From contig OY725499.1 in the NCBI GenBank assembly GCA_963281255.1, positions 3,925,148-3,989,147 of the forward strand: DNA of 64,000 nucleotides, in the 5' to 3' direction. How positions within the stretch are numbered: the stretch's first letter is position 1; every line of letters starts with the position of its first letter. This stretch comes from Aphrocallistes beatrix. Lineage: Eukaryota > Porifera > Hexactinellida > Sceptrulophora > Aphrocallistidae. Positions 1 through 9,917 of the stretch are shown piece after piece. The position numbers were made by a program, and so were the translations under genes. The notes beneath the pieces are model-generated. The model was not told the origin of the DNA and searched no databases. It worked only from the letters and a program-made list of their open reading frames with translations.

Positions 1-386
1 AAAATTCGATGGTATTCAAGAATGAAAAAATTCAAACGATATTGTTTATCAATGTCTTGGAAAGAATGCTCCAGTTAAAATATACTATAATTTGTAACTA
101 CAGAACATCCTGGAAAACCGCATTATCAAATTTAACTCCTTTTACAGTGAAAAATTTAAAAAATTTGTGAGAGAGAAAAAATCAATAATGTTTTCGAGTC
201 ATTACAAGTTGTGTTAATGAAACGCGGTGAAAAATTTTTAGTTATAAACGAACAAAAACATGTTTGAAGTAAATAGTTAGTATTATACTAAGACTAGATA
301 GCTCTTTCCAGTAATTTTTGGTGAACTGAAAGTAAGTAATCAGTCTAATAATAGAACTAGGTAGATTACAATCTCACACAGGAGTC
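1..386. other. 5' flank, no gene seen
   Basis: AT-rich sequence upstream of the first bZIP gene. I see no ORF, repeat or RNA gene in it beyond the promoter listed separately. Confidence 0.6.
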
Positions 387-394
387 TATAAATA
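387..394 (+). promoter_or_regulatory. TATA box of bZIP gene 1
   Basis: TATAAATA lies about 100 bp before the ATG at 492. A start site about 30 bp downstream would give a 5' leader of roughly 75 nt. The same TATAAATA octamer precedes most single-exon genes of this window. Confidence 0.6.
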
Positions 395-491
395 CCGTGA
401 TTGCCAAGAAAATCTAACAAAAAGTCAAGTAAAAAACAAGACAAAGACAAAAAATATTATCCAAACTTTTCTCTATACAAAAATAGAAACT

Positions 492-923
492 ATGTCTAAA
501 AATATTGGCTACCAACAAAAATTGAATATTGCCAAAGATATTCTCGTCAAAGATTACAAATCTCTCTCACAGAGTCAAGATTTCCTTTCTTTGATAGATA
601 AGGACAAAGTGTATATTGTTTCAATCAATGAGTTTAATAAAATCATACATCGGGAATGCTTCTGTGAAAACGAGAGAGCGTTTATTCGAGAACAGAGAAG
701 AAAGGCAGTGAACAGGAAGGCAGCGAAGGTTTCAAGAGAAAGAAGAAAAAGTGAAGAGAAAAAGCTTGAAGAGAGTATGAGAAAGCTAGAAATCACGAAA
801 TTCGCCATTCTGAAAGAAAAGGAGCTGTTACAGCAGGAAATACTGGGCTACAAAAGATTATTTGACAGCATGCAATATGCCAACCAGACACCTTACAGCG
901 TGGGGGGTTGGCACTGTTATTAA
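492..923 (+). CDS. short CNC-like bZIP transcription factor 1
   Basis: A 143-residue intronless bZIP protein, presumably a nuclear DNA-binding factor. The basic region (about residues 66-86) holds the signature N-x7-R as N74 and R82, in the string NRKAAKVSR. It is followed by a Lys/Glu-rich helix with a weak zipper (about 88-125). The stretch just before it (about 40-65, with INEFNKIIHRECF and AFIREQRRK) resembles the CNC domain of NRF/NF-E2 factors, whose pattern is xxFNExxxxxxFxxxxxxLIRDIRRRGKN. Unlike NRF proteins it has no long transactivation or Neh regions. The start is the first ATG, placed well after a TATA box, and AATAAA follows the stop. It is a diverged paralogue of the two minus-strand genes at 4.1 and 6.2 kb, which have exactly the same length. 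The CNC link is inferred from remembered motifs, not from a search. Confidence 0.75.
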   Translation: MSKNIGYQQKLNIAKDILVKDYKSLSQSQDFLSLIDKDKVYIVSINEFNKIIHRECFCENERAFIREQRRKAVNRKAAKVSRERRKSEEKKLEESMRKLEITKFAILKEKELLQQEILGYKRLFDSMQYANQTPYSVGGWHCY

Positions 924-946
924 CCCTCATATCAGTATGCAATGTT

Positions 947-952
947 AATAAA
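947..952 (+). terminator. poly(A) signal of bZIP gene 1
   Basis: AATAAA lies 24 bp after the stop codon of the bZIP gene, followed by AT-rich sequence. Confidence 0.6.
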
Positions 953-957
953 GTAAT

Positions 958-1072
958 TGCTTTTACTTAACTTCGTTGCCACAGGAATGTGTTGTGTCAT
1001 TTCCGGTTTAAGCTGGGAAGCCATATAAGTTTGGGATAATTACTATAAATAGAAAAATCTCAAGTGCATCGG
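958..1072 (-). repeat. dispersed repeat copy (CCGGTTTAAG family)
   Basis: A block with 'ggaatgtgttgtgtcatttccggtt' and 'ctataaatagaaaaatctcaagtgca' recurs at about 15.65-15.77 kb and 55.46-55.56 kb in the opposite orientation. Fragments are at about 10.04 and 49.69 kb. The family is unknown. Because it carries TATAAATA it could mimic a promoter. Confidence 0.55.
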
Positions 1073-1784
1073 AGATATATTATTAATTCACTTAAATTAT
1101 CACAAAAATATTCAGTGATCATAAAATATGAATTATTGTAAATAAGTTGGCATAAAAAATTTGAAAAATGTTCTATTACTCAATAGTCTGCATATGCTAA
1201 TCTTCAAATCATTCTAGGGTTCAAGCGCGTAAACATGTCGCCATCTGATACTAAAAACGGTCTTTTTACAATTATAAGATTCAGTGATTCAGTTATACAT
1301 GTAATATCGAACATATTTTATTAATAAGAGTGCTAACAACGTCACACAGCAACTTTGTGCTATCCATATGAACGCTTTGTATCTACAAAATTGGATCAAT
1401 TCGTTTCGAATTCTTAGTAAAGTATATTAACAATTATTCAATGTTCTTCATTACTACAGATATAATTACAAATGTAAATTACAATAATTTACATTAAAAG
1501 TTGTCTTTAGAAAATACTTTTTCAGAATAAAACTTGTTTCCTGTTCAATCTAGAATACATACTTGCTCTCTATCTTATTCAGTAACTCGTATGCTCAAAA
1601 GAAATACTAATATTACGATTAAACGAAATCTACAACAAATTGATTTACATCGAATGTGGATAAATTTTGAATTTTCGATAAAATCCATTATGATCGTCTC
1701 CCAAGCAATTTCTTGCATTAATTATACCCAATTACATCACATGTGTGACTACTGTACATTAAAACTGCTTATAAAATGTATGTA
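1073..1784. other. AT-rich gap, nothing recognised
   Basis: I see no convincing gene or structured repeat. The ORF starting at 1534 uses no clear start and runs into the MITE that follows. Confidence 0.5.
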
Positions 1785-1955
1785 CAGTAGAACTCGGTTA
1801 GTACGTACCCCTCCGGGAAACGGAAAAAAGTACGTACTAACCGAGTTGATTTTACATAGGAATCTATATAATAAATTAATTCTGGTTCAGAGAAACTAGT
1901 ACGTACTAAGCAGAAGTACGTTGTATCCCGAGTACGTACTAACCGAGTTCTACTG
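1785..1955. mobile_element. pogo/Tc-like MITE, TA target site
   Basis: Terminal inverted repeats CAGTAGAACTCGGTTAGTAC and its complement bound about 170 bp, flanked by TA on both sides. Internal sub-repeats of GTACGTAC are present. There is no transposase, so it is non-autonomous. The same ends (CAGTAGAACCTCGTTA) bound the nested element at 35.04 kb. Confidence 0.8.
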
Positions 1956-2890
1956 TACTTTAAAATTATCGATGAAGATACTACGAAAATTGACATATCT
2001 ATACTATGGTTTCCTTTTCACGTATATAATGACTGCTTAAACCGGAACCACTGTTCATCGACTCGATTTTAAAAAATGAAAAAATGAGAATATCGGTCAG
2101 AATAAATGCAATGTAGACTTTAGGTAAAAACCTAATTATAAATCCTATAAATTATTTTGCCAAAATTAAACCCTATTATTAAATCATTCAAATTTCTAGA
2201 ATATTATTCGCTCTGTAAATCTAATAATAAACCGTATTCTTCGTAATTGGCTGGGTTTTTAATATGAATATAATGAAATAGGATCAGCATACTTAAACTC
2301 ATGCGGATCATTCCTGAAATGTACCTTAAACAGTTGACTTTACGATTAGGAAGTATAATACATTTGTAACGGCGATATTCATTAGCGATTAGAAAGAATA
2401 ATCAAATTGAATCAAGGAACAAATAATGTCATCAAACTTTAAATTGTTATTAAAAAGTAGAACAGTAAACTAATATTAAAATAGGCATAAACATGTGTTG
2501 TGTATTGTTGTATTAGAATCCGAGTATACACTAACTCATTTAACATTATTGTCGTGTACTTCAACGGAAAATAAAAGAAAGTGTCCAATCGTTTTATCTG
2601 TTAAAGTCAAGAAGGAATAAAAGGAGCTGAACTTATGAATAATACGATTTATGACAGGAGTTAAGGTGGCTAACAAATAAGGTTAACCATAAAGTACATT
2701 GTTATTATCAAGATGACTCCAGCAGTTTTATAACCTGTTGTTCCACAAGAAGTAGGACATATTGAGTGACCATCATGGTATTATCTCCTAGAAATATATA
2801 ACAAGAAATCTACAAGGATTCAGTGTAGGTGGAGGCAAAGGATTATTTAGTCATACTGGGTGTAGCTACGCCTGCTACATTCAGGTAATT
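1956..2890. other. intergenic, nothing recognised
   Basis: AT-rich, with no ORF of protein-like composition and no clear inverted repeat. Confidence 0.5.
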
Positions 2891-2892
2891 AT

Positions 2893-3425
2893 ATAAGTCA
2901 GGATCGCTTAATATGAACATTCGTTTATTATGAACTAACCTTCTGGTCCCAATTTCATTATTTACATAGGATTTGTATTGAATCAAGCCTGCTTAATATA
3001 AAGTCTTTCTAATACGAACACATTTTGTCCTCTGGTGGTTCATATTACCGTATTGCTTCGAATAAGCGCCCGGGCGCTTATTTATTTCGTGCACCCTTTA
3101 GACCCGGCGCTTATTCAAGCCCCGGCGCTTATTTTTTTCATTCGCTATTTCTCTTTTTTTTGTTTACTACATTGACTGGCACTTTTATTTTTGCCACAAC
3201 TGAGAATGTTAGTTCTATTAAAAAAGGATAATGTAATGTTTCAAAAAGCACTTCTATCTATGCCACTACTGAGAATACTAGTTTGATATGATTTTCAGAG
3301 AACTAAAATGCCCCGGCGTTCGACGCTTATTCGAGCCCCGGCGCTTATTCAAACCGGCGCTTATTCAAGCCCCCGGCGCTTATTCAGGGAAATACGGTAA
3401 TTAATTAAGCGACCCTGACTGTAAT
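2893..3425. mobile_element. nested MITE pair
   Basis: The outer element has ends AAGTCAGGATCGCTTAATATGAAC (left) and TTAAGCGACCCTGACTGTA (right). A related copy is at 37.13-37.29 kb. It is interrupted by a second element at 3048-3398 with TIRs TACCGTATT...AATACGGTA and several GGCGCTTATTCAAGCCC repeats inside. The inner element has a sister copy at 42733-43009 that shares the internal sequence from the ATTGACTGGCACTTT block onward. Confidence 0.7.
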
Positions 3426-3743
3426 TATTATTTAAACCAGTGAGAGAAATGTTTAACCTTGGAAAGTTGAACAACCATGTTCATGGTGCAGAGTAAGACA
3501 ACTTCTATCTCGCAGCAAATTGGCTTTTTGGAGTGTATCAGATAGACTCGAAATAACGGACATTTTAGTCCCAAATGTGGCCGTAATTCCGAGGTTCCAC
3601 TAGGGTTGCATCAACTCATTTTGAGTTGGCAAAAATAACTCTTTTTTTTCAACACATTCAAATTGAGGCGGCAAATCAACTCATTTTTAGAAGAAGTGGA
3701 ACTCGATCCAAGTCGAAGCAAACCATTTCAACTAAAGTCACTT

Positions 3744-3839
3744 ATAGAAGTCGCAACGGGCCTGAATTCTCGGCCCGATCCGATAGATTGAGGCCCGAGC
3801 CCGATCGGAGTTCGTGGTCGGGTCGGGCTTGCGACCTCT
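3744..3839. mobile_element. short hAT-like MITE (96 bp)
   Basis: A GC-rich insert with GGCCCGA/TCGGGCC words, bounded by imperfect TIRs (AGAAGTCGCAA and TTGCGACCTCT). It is flanked by the perfect 8-bp duplication AGTCACTT at 3736-3743 and 3840-3847. That is typical of hAT-type insertion. Confidence 0.7.
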
Positions 3840-3924
3840 AGTCACTTGTGCCCATATTTTTCGAAAACGGTCATATTTGCACATTCGACAAGGAGCACAG
3901 AGATTCCTGTGTACAAATATATCC

Positions 3925-4596
3925 AACCAAATGCTTGATGTAAATTAATGAGTTTATCTTTGATGCTTTTGAATGCAATACACCTCTGCCACATTCTTAA
4001 TTCAGTTAGTACACTATTGTTATTGTTATTGTTATTATTTAAAATGACATTTAGCTTTTAGCGCTTCATTCAAATTGTTTGGCAGTCATACAAAATAAAG
4101 ATATAAGCTTTTGCAGATAAGAGAAGTTTTTGCTTAGACAAAGTTCTTAGTTGTTTTGGCTACAAAGTGCGAATTGATAAATCTGGTCAAACAGAGGTTC
4201 TTGATGCTTCATTTCCTCTGTCAATCTCTCATATAATTCAATGTCCCTTTGCAAACTCAGCTTTTCATCAAGAAGTCCAGCTCTTTCCTTCTTCATTTGA
4301 TCAAGCGATGAATCCAACTCGGTCTCTTCCAGCTTTCTCCTCAAACGGGTAACCGAAGCCGCGCGTCTATTCACGCATTTCCTCCTCGCTTCCTTCATGA
4401 AACTCCTCTCTGAACCGGAAAAACAATCGTGGTAAATTATTTTAGTGAACTCGTCATGAGGTACGTCCTTAACTCTGTCTCTATGGAGGAGTGCCAATAC
4501 ATTCTTCTCCGCAGACAATTGTCTGAAATTGTCAATCAACAGAGGCGCTGCTACTTGTAACCGTTGTTCTGTAGACATTTCACAAATCGAATAGTT
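3925..4596. repeat. direct repeat copy A (bZIP gene plus 3' flank)
   Basis: About 670 bp that is nearly identical to 6020-6692. It covers the bZIP coding region and its 3' flank, including a (TTATTG)n tract. It stops abruptly just upstream of the ATG, where the two copies become dissimilar. Confidence 0.85.
4147..4578 (-). CDS. short CNC-like bZIP transcription factor 2
   Basis: A 143-residue single-exon protein. The basic region has N70 and R78 (NRRAASVTR) after a CNC-like lead-in, DEFTKIIYHDCFSGSERSF. A charged coiled coil follows (about 82-122: LEETELDSSLDQM, LLDEKLSLQRDIELYERL). Its sequence predicts a nuclear regulator. CNC bZIPs normally pair with small Maf and act in stress or detoxification, but none of the regulatory Neh domains is present. 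The start ATG is shared with the copy at 6.2 kb and follows duplicated TATA boxes. The protein is identical to copy 3; the only coding difference I saw is one synonymous base (CTG/TTG) at 4332 versus 6432. Confidence 0.8.
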   Translation of the reverse strand: MSTEQRLQVAAPLLIDNFRQLSAEKNVLALLHRDRVKDVPHDEFTKIIYHDCFSGSERSFMKEARRKCVNRRAASVTRLRRKLEETELDSSLDQMKKERAGLLDEKLSLQRDIELYERLTEEMKHQEPLFDQIYQFALCSQNN

Positions 4597-4677
4597 TGAG
4601 TTTAGATGAGAGCAATGAAATTTATAAATCCTATGGAATGTCCTTATTATTATTATTTGTGTTTGTGTTTTCTATTC

Positions 4678-4750
4678 TTACTCCTCTCACAGCTCTATTT
4701 ATATTGCAGTTATTTGTATACTCCTCTCACAGCTCTATTTATATTGCAGA
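4678..4750 (-). promoter_or_regulatory. tandemly duplicated core promoter
   Basis: A 40-bp unit containing TATAAATA (plus-strand TATTTATA at 4696-4703 and 4736-4743) and CTGTGAGAGGAGTA occurs twice in direct tandem, 118-158 bp upstream of the minus-strand ATG at 4578. Each unit carries a complete TATA box, so two start sites 40 bp apart are possible. Confidence 0.6.
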
Positions 4751-6018
4751 TATTTGTGTACACTCTTAGTGAACTGACAAATAAATTCAGATTCCACAGT
4801 AATCACTGATAACACTCGATCATTTATTAGCTGACACAAAAAGATTTATCCTTTATAATAATCTCAGTGAAATTTTATAATCTATTTGTATAACTTTGCT
4901 TATACCAACGGAAATAGAATACATATCGTGAGAAGCAATAGTAAATTCAAAATACAGTGGAAATCGGGGTTTTTTCATCTGATTATACTTTCTAGGTGAC
5001 GAAAAAAATGAAGAAATGATAGTCAAAAAGATCTGAATATTTTGAACTGAAATTATATGAATAAAAAAATTTATACTACAAAGATTCGATGACAAAAAAA
5101 ACTCGATTTCGATTGTACATACAAAAGCATAGAAACGTAGAAGATACAATAAATTAGGTTGGAAAGATGTGCAAATAGAGGTGAAGCTCAGAGATTGGGA
5201 CAGTATTTAGGCGTTTGTATATGGTTCATGTGTGGTTCACAACGCATTATCTACATAGGAATGTCAATCTGGAGAATGGGTTTGTGCCATATTTAGAGGC
5301 TTACTTGTTAGATCAAATAAGGCGGGGAATTAACAATTATGTATTTATTTATCAGTAAATATTCATAATTCGACACTTATTAAAAGGAAGCTCATTGGTT
5401 GCAAAGGCAATTAAATTTGTTTAACATTTGTATTGCAACATACTTAATCCCCAACAAAAGGATCAGATCTAATATTGAGTTAATTTCTCAATGCTGGGAA
5501 TGACATTCCTGAAAGACAATTTCGTGAATGGTTTGCATTTGTCGTTATTGATTTTAGGTAAAGACATCTTAAACAAACTTTAATTGAAATTCAATTAAAT
5601 ATAGCGTAGGGAAGCCGACTATCGCATTTCTGTAGAAATAATCAAATCATTATAAATCGTGTCTCATAAATAATAATATGTACAACTGTAACGCAAATAA
5701 ACAAACTATAGCACAGTAACATTGTCAGTGAAAATAGTGTTTCTAAGGAACATAACCCTAGGCAGTTATTAGGATACCTCAACAACCAATAGATAGTTTG
5801 GAATGTTTGAATCACTAAACCACCTCACCACTGGAATATTTTTAAAAACTTCGAAGACGAATTTTTCGTTATTCAAAAAAAATAAATAGCAAAAAAAAAT
5901 TATAATCAATAAACATTTGAGAATATTTAGACCTCGTAGATAAATGTGAATGTAGTCATAGTTGGATCAACACTGAACACAGAAAACAGAGTTTGAATTC
6001 CTGTAAACTAACATCCTC
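4751..6018. other. intergenic, nothing recognised
   Basis: AT-rich DNA with poly-A/T runs. The minus ORF 4853-5149 is composed of low-complexity hydrophobic codons without a promoter or family resemblance, and I do not accept it as a gene. Confidence 0.5.
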
Positions 6019-6019
6019 A

Positions 6020-6692
6020 CCCAAATGCTTGATGAAAATTAAGGAGTTTATCTTTGATGCTTTTGAATGCAATACACCTTTGCCACATTCTTAATTCAGT
6101 TAGTACACTATTGTTATTGTTATTGTTATTATTATTATTTAAAATGACATTTAGCTTTTAGCGCTTCATTCAAATTGTTTGGCAGTCATACAAAATAAAG
6201 ATATAAGCTTTTGCAGATAAGAGAAGTTTCTTGCTTGACAAAGTTCTTAGTTGTTTTGGCTACAAAGTGCGAATTGATAAATCTGGTCAAACAGAGGTTC
6301 TTGATGCTTCATTTCCTCTGTCAATCTCTCATATAATTCAATGTCCCTTTGCAAACTCAGCTTTTCATCAAGAAGTCCAGCTCTTTCCTTCTTCATTTGA
6401 TCAAGCGATGAATCCAACTCGGTCTCTTCCAACTTTCTCCTCAAACGGGTAACCGAAGCCGCGCGTCTATTCACGCATTTCCTCCTCGCTTCCTTCATGA
6501 AACTCCTCTCTGAACCGGAAAAACAATCGTGGTAAATTATTTTAGTGAACTCGTCATGAGGTACGTCCTTAACTCTGTCTCTATGGAGGAGTGCCAATAC
6601 ATTCTTCTCCGCAGACAATTGTCTGAAATTGTCAATCAACAGAGGCGCTGCTACTTGTAACCGTTGTTCTGTAGACATTTCACAAATCGAAT
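6020..6692. repeat. direct repeat copy B (bZIP gene plus 3' flank)
   Basis: Near-identical partner of 3925-4596 in the same orientation. Differences are a handful of substitutions and one extra ATT unit in the TTATTG tract. Confidence 0.85.
6247..6678 (-). CDS. short CNC-like bZIP transcription factor 3
   Basis: Encodes the same 143-residue protein as the gene at 4147-4578: CNC-like lead-in, N-x7-R basic region (N70, R78), acidic coiled coil. An in-frame ATG at 6747 would add 23 residues. I prefer 6678 because that start is conserved in all three paralogues and the extension lies outside the homogenised block. A TATA box (plus-strand TATTTATA, 6831-6838) lies 160 bp upstream, the same distance as the distal TATA of copy 2. 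Identical coding sequence beside diverged promoters suggests gene conversion or a duplication limited to the CDS and 3' flank. Confidence 0.8.
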   Translation of the reverse strand: MSTEQRLQVAAPLLIDNFRQLSAEKNVLALLHRDRVKDVPHDEFTKIIYHDCFSGSERSFMKEARRKCVNRRAASVTRLRRKLEETELDSSLDQMKKERAGLLDEKLSLQRDIELYERLTEEMKHQEPLFDQIYQFALCSQNN

Positions 6693-6830
6693 AAGTGTAG
6701 AGTTTTGAAATTAGTTTAATATTGTGTGTTTCTCGTATACTGAGCAACGAAATTTTGAAACTCTATGAAATGTTGTTGTTGTTATTGTTATTGTGTTTTA
6801 TTTTATTTTATTTCTATGCCTTTCGAATTC

Positions 6831-6838
6831 TATTTATA
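6831..6838 (-). promoter_or_regulatory. TATA box of bZIP gene 3
   Basis: TATAAATA on the minus strand, 160 bp before the preferred ATG and 91 bp before the alternative upstream ATG. Confidence 0.55.
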
Positions 6839-6839
6839 C

Positions 6840-8287
6840 TATGTTTATAGCTGCTAAATCTCCACTGAGAATGAATGATGAGGACAAAGATCTATGTGTT
6901 AGGATAAATATAGAACTCAATATTGATTAATGCACTCATTTGTTACTTGTATATTAAAACTAAAATTTTTCCTTTATCATAATCTAGGGTAAAAATTTCT
7001 AATTCGATTTCGATTACATGAACAGATCTGCCGGAAATTGCAACTGATTATATTAATTTTTACAGCAAATTATTCCCTCCTACCAATCACTCGTGTGGTT
7101 ATATTCTTTGATAAGATTTGTATATCTGAAATATTCATCTTTCATCCGGGAGAGAATTCAATCCGAACTGAATTTAAAATCTTACGTATTATTACATTCT
7201 GAATTCATTGAGGCATTCAGAATATATTGATAGTACAGCTCGTATGAAATTTCTATTTCGTGAGATACTTTATAGAAACCGTTGAGATCTCGCTTCAACA
7301 TATGCATTAAGGTGAATTGATATTAATAGTGCGAAAATAAAATCATCTTCGTTTTGATATAGGAAACATATTTAATCCTCGCGGCCAATCAGATTTCAAG
7401 TTTAGAGAGTGGTTGTTATAACTTGTCCCCAAATTTGGGGAAATTCGGTCCAGAGATTTTCCAGGAACGAACAAACGAACGTACGGAAATGCTATAAGGC
7501 ATCTCCAATATAGGAACTGCGCAAAAAGGATGAATAATCGTTATGAGAAGTAGAAGTTTATAGCCTGATATATCATATAAAGAATGTATGTAGAAATTTG
7601 AACATTACTAAATTGAGATTTTTGAGAATTCCGTGGACTGTAATAATGATGGAAATATCGGACAAGTAAATCACTTAAATTTACACCAAAATGTTAAAAA
7701 AAGGTAAATTACCAGATTTACACAAAAAAATGTAACAAAAGTTAAAAATAATGCAGATCAAATTTCTTTAATTAATATGGTAGACGTGTATATATTATTC
7801 TTCAAATGTAATGTGTAAATCAATGATACAATATTATTATCTAGTGTATTCTTGTCTGATAAATAAGCGGTTAAACTATCCGGATCCTACACAACTCCCA
7901 TAAACTAAAGAAATTCCTAATTTAAGCTCCTTTTCTTTTTACTATAATACATACTTGAATGTATAAAATACACTTTTATTAAAAATTTGAAATCCGGATA
8001 ATGCTCAAAGATCGTTACATAACATTAGAATCACTTTTCTCCAAATACTCTAAAATCCATTGAAATACGTGTATTGCATAGTTGTACTAAATCTTGAAAA
8101 TATTCCTCTTGTAATAGCAGCCAGTCTTTAATCGGAATTGAAAAAAGTTCCATTGGAAGCATTTAGTATGATCCAACAATTATAAAGACATCACAGCATC
8201 TAATACTAGGCTACATAAGCAGTATCCAATGGTACACACAGTTGTCTCCATTCGACCGTTATTAATTATGGTTATTTTCTCTATGAG
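6840..8287. other. intergenic, nothing recognised
   Basis: AT-rich with scattered short ORFs only. I see no paired inverted repeats or conserved coding sequence. Confidence 0.45.
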
Positions 8288-8534
8288 TAGAGGCGTAGCC
8301 AAGATGGTGTGTGGTGGTGCAGATTTAAGCAGAAGAACATATTGCAATACAAATCATGAGAATTGAAGGGAACAGTGGTGAGATTGTGCCATTTTATCCT
8401 AATTGTGTCGCGGGACGAGATTGGAGAGGTGAGAAGCTTGAGTAGAACGATTGATACATACAATTATATAGCGCCACTTCAATGTGAGTGTCCATAAGCA
8501 CACCACCATCAGTTAAATCCTGACTACGCCACTG
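8288..8534. mobile_element. hAT-like MITE (GGCGTAG ends)
   Basis: Ends TAGAGGCGTAGCCAAG and CTGACTACGCCACTG are imperfect inverted repeats of the common CAGTGGCGTAGYCAGG type. They are flanked by imperfect 8-bp duplications (TCTATGAG and TTTCTGAG). The minus ORF inside it is not a gene. Confidence 0.55.
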
Positions 8535-9092
8535 TTTCTGAGTGACACATACCCACTATTCTATGAAAACACAGACACTCACACAAGCTCGCAACCTAGA
8601 GACCACTTAAATGAAATTTCCACCTGTGATAGTTCATAAACATCGATTCAAAACGAATAACATAATCGCACTAGTGACAAACAATTTCCTATTCCCTGTT
8701 GTTGCTGCAATTTATTATTTTGTACTTTACAGACATAGAAATTACCCAGATTATAACAATGCTGATCCAGAGTGGTGAAATCATTAAATGATTGAGACAC
8801 TTTTTAAACAAGCATCTTGTAGTAACTTGCTTCAGTTGATGCTGTACATCTATTCAACTGCTGAGGAATCATTGAATTATTAATACACAACAATAATATT
8901 ACAGTGAAATGTATATTTAGTGCTTGTCGTGGAATGTATAGCGTAACCAATAATTGCATTCGCCAGAGAAAAAACCCTTAACATATGTTCAGCTATTTTA
9001 ATTAACTAACCGTTCTGAATGAAATTAATAAAGAGAAAGAAATGTTTTGAAAAGTATAAAGCATATGGAGGTATTAAAAAGTATTGGGTGCA

Positions 9093-9917
9093 TGCGTCTA
9101 TCTACCTCTATTCGTATCAATAGAGCATGCGTCTATCTTCCTCTATTCGTATCAATAGGCGCATGATCCAATCTTCCTCTATTCGTATCAATAGGCGCAT
9201 GATCCAATCTACCTCTATTCGTATCAATAGGGCATGATCCTATCTACTTCTATTCGTATCAATAGGGCATGATCCAATCTTCCTCTATTCGTATCAATAG
9301 GGCATGATCCTATCTACCTCTATTCGTATCAATACGGCATGATCCTATCTACTTCTATTCGTATCAATAGGCGCATGATCCAATCTTCCTCTATTCATAT
9401 CAATAGGGCATGATCCAATCTTCCTCTATTCGTATCAATAGGGCATGATCCAATCTTCCTCTATTCATATCAATAGGGCATGATCCAATCTTCCTCTATT
9501 CGTATCAATAGGCGCATGATCCAATCTTCCTCTATTCGTATCAATAGGCGCATGATCCAATCTACCTCTATTCGTATCAATAGGGCATGATCCTATCTAC
9601 TTCTATTCGTATCAATAGGGCATGATCCAATCTTCCTCTATTCGTATCAATAGGGCATGATCCTATCTACCTCTATTCGTATCAATACGGCATGATCCTA
9701 TCTACTTCTATTCGTATCAATAGGCGCATGATCCAATCTACCTCTATTCGTATCAATACGGCATGATCCAATCTACCTCTATTCGTATCAATAGGGCATG
9801 CTCCAATCTACCTCTATTCGTATCAATAGGGCATGATCCTATATATCTCTATTCGTATCAATAGGGCATGATCCAATCTACCTCTATTCGTATCAATAGG
9901 GCATGCTCCAATAGGTG
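9093..9917. repeat. minisatellite, ~34-36 bp unit, about 24 copies
   Basis: The core unit is CCTCTATTCGTATCAATAGG plus GCATGATCCAATCTA, or variants of it. Each unit contains a small palindrome, CTATT-N6-AATAG. Variants (TACCTC/TTCCTC/TACTTC; GGGCATG/GGCGCATG; CCAATCT/CCTATCT) occur in an order that itself repeats: 9138-9386 and 9491-9739 are identical over 249 bp. No ORF crosses it. Confidence 0.95.

Noticed and set aside
1534-1996. ORFs on both strands around 1.5-2.0 kb
   Set aside because: They run across the inverted ends of a MITE (SRTRLVRT-type translations) and are not genes.
6679-6747. 23-residue N-terminal extension of bZIP gene 3
   Set aside because: Outside the block shared with the other copies; all three paralogues give 143 residues from the downstream ATG.
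9093-9917. CRISPR-like repeat-spacer look of the 34-bp array
   Set aside because: The 'spacers' are themselves repeated, there are no cas genes, and the surroundings are clearly eukaryotic; it is a minisatellite.
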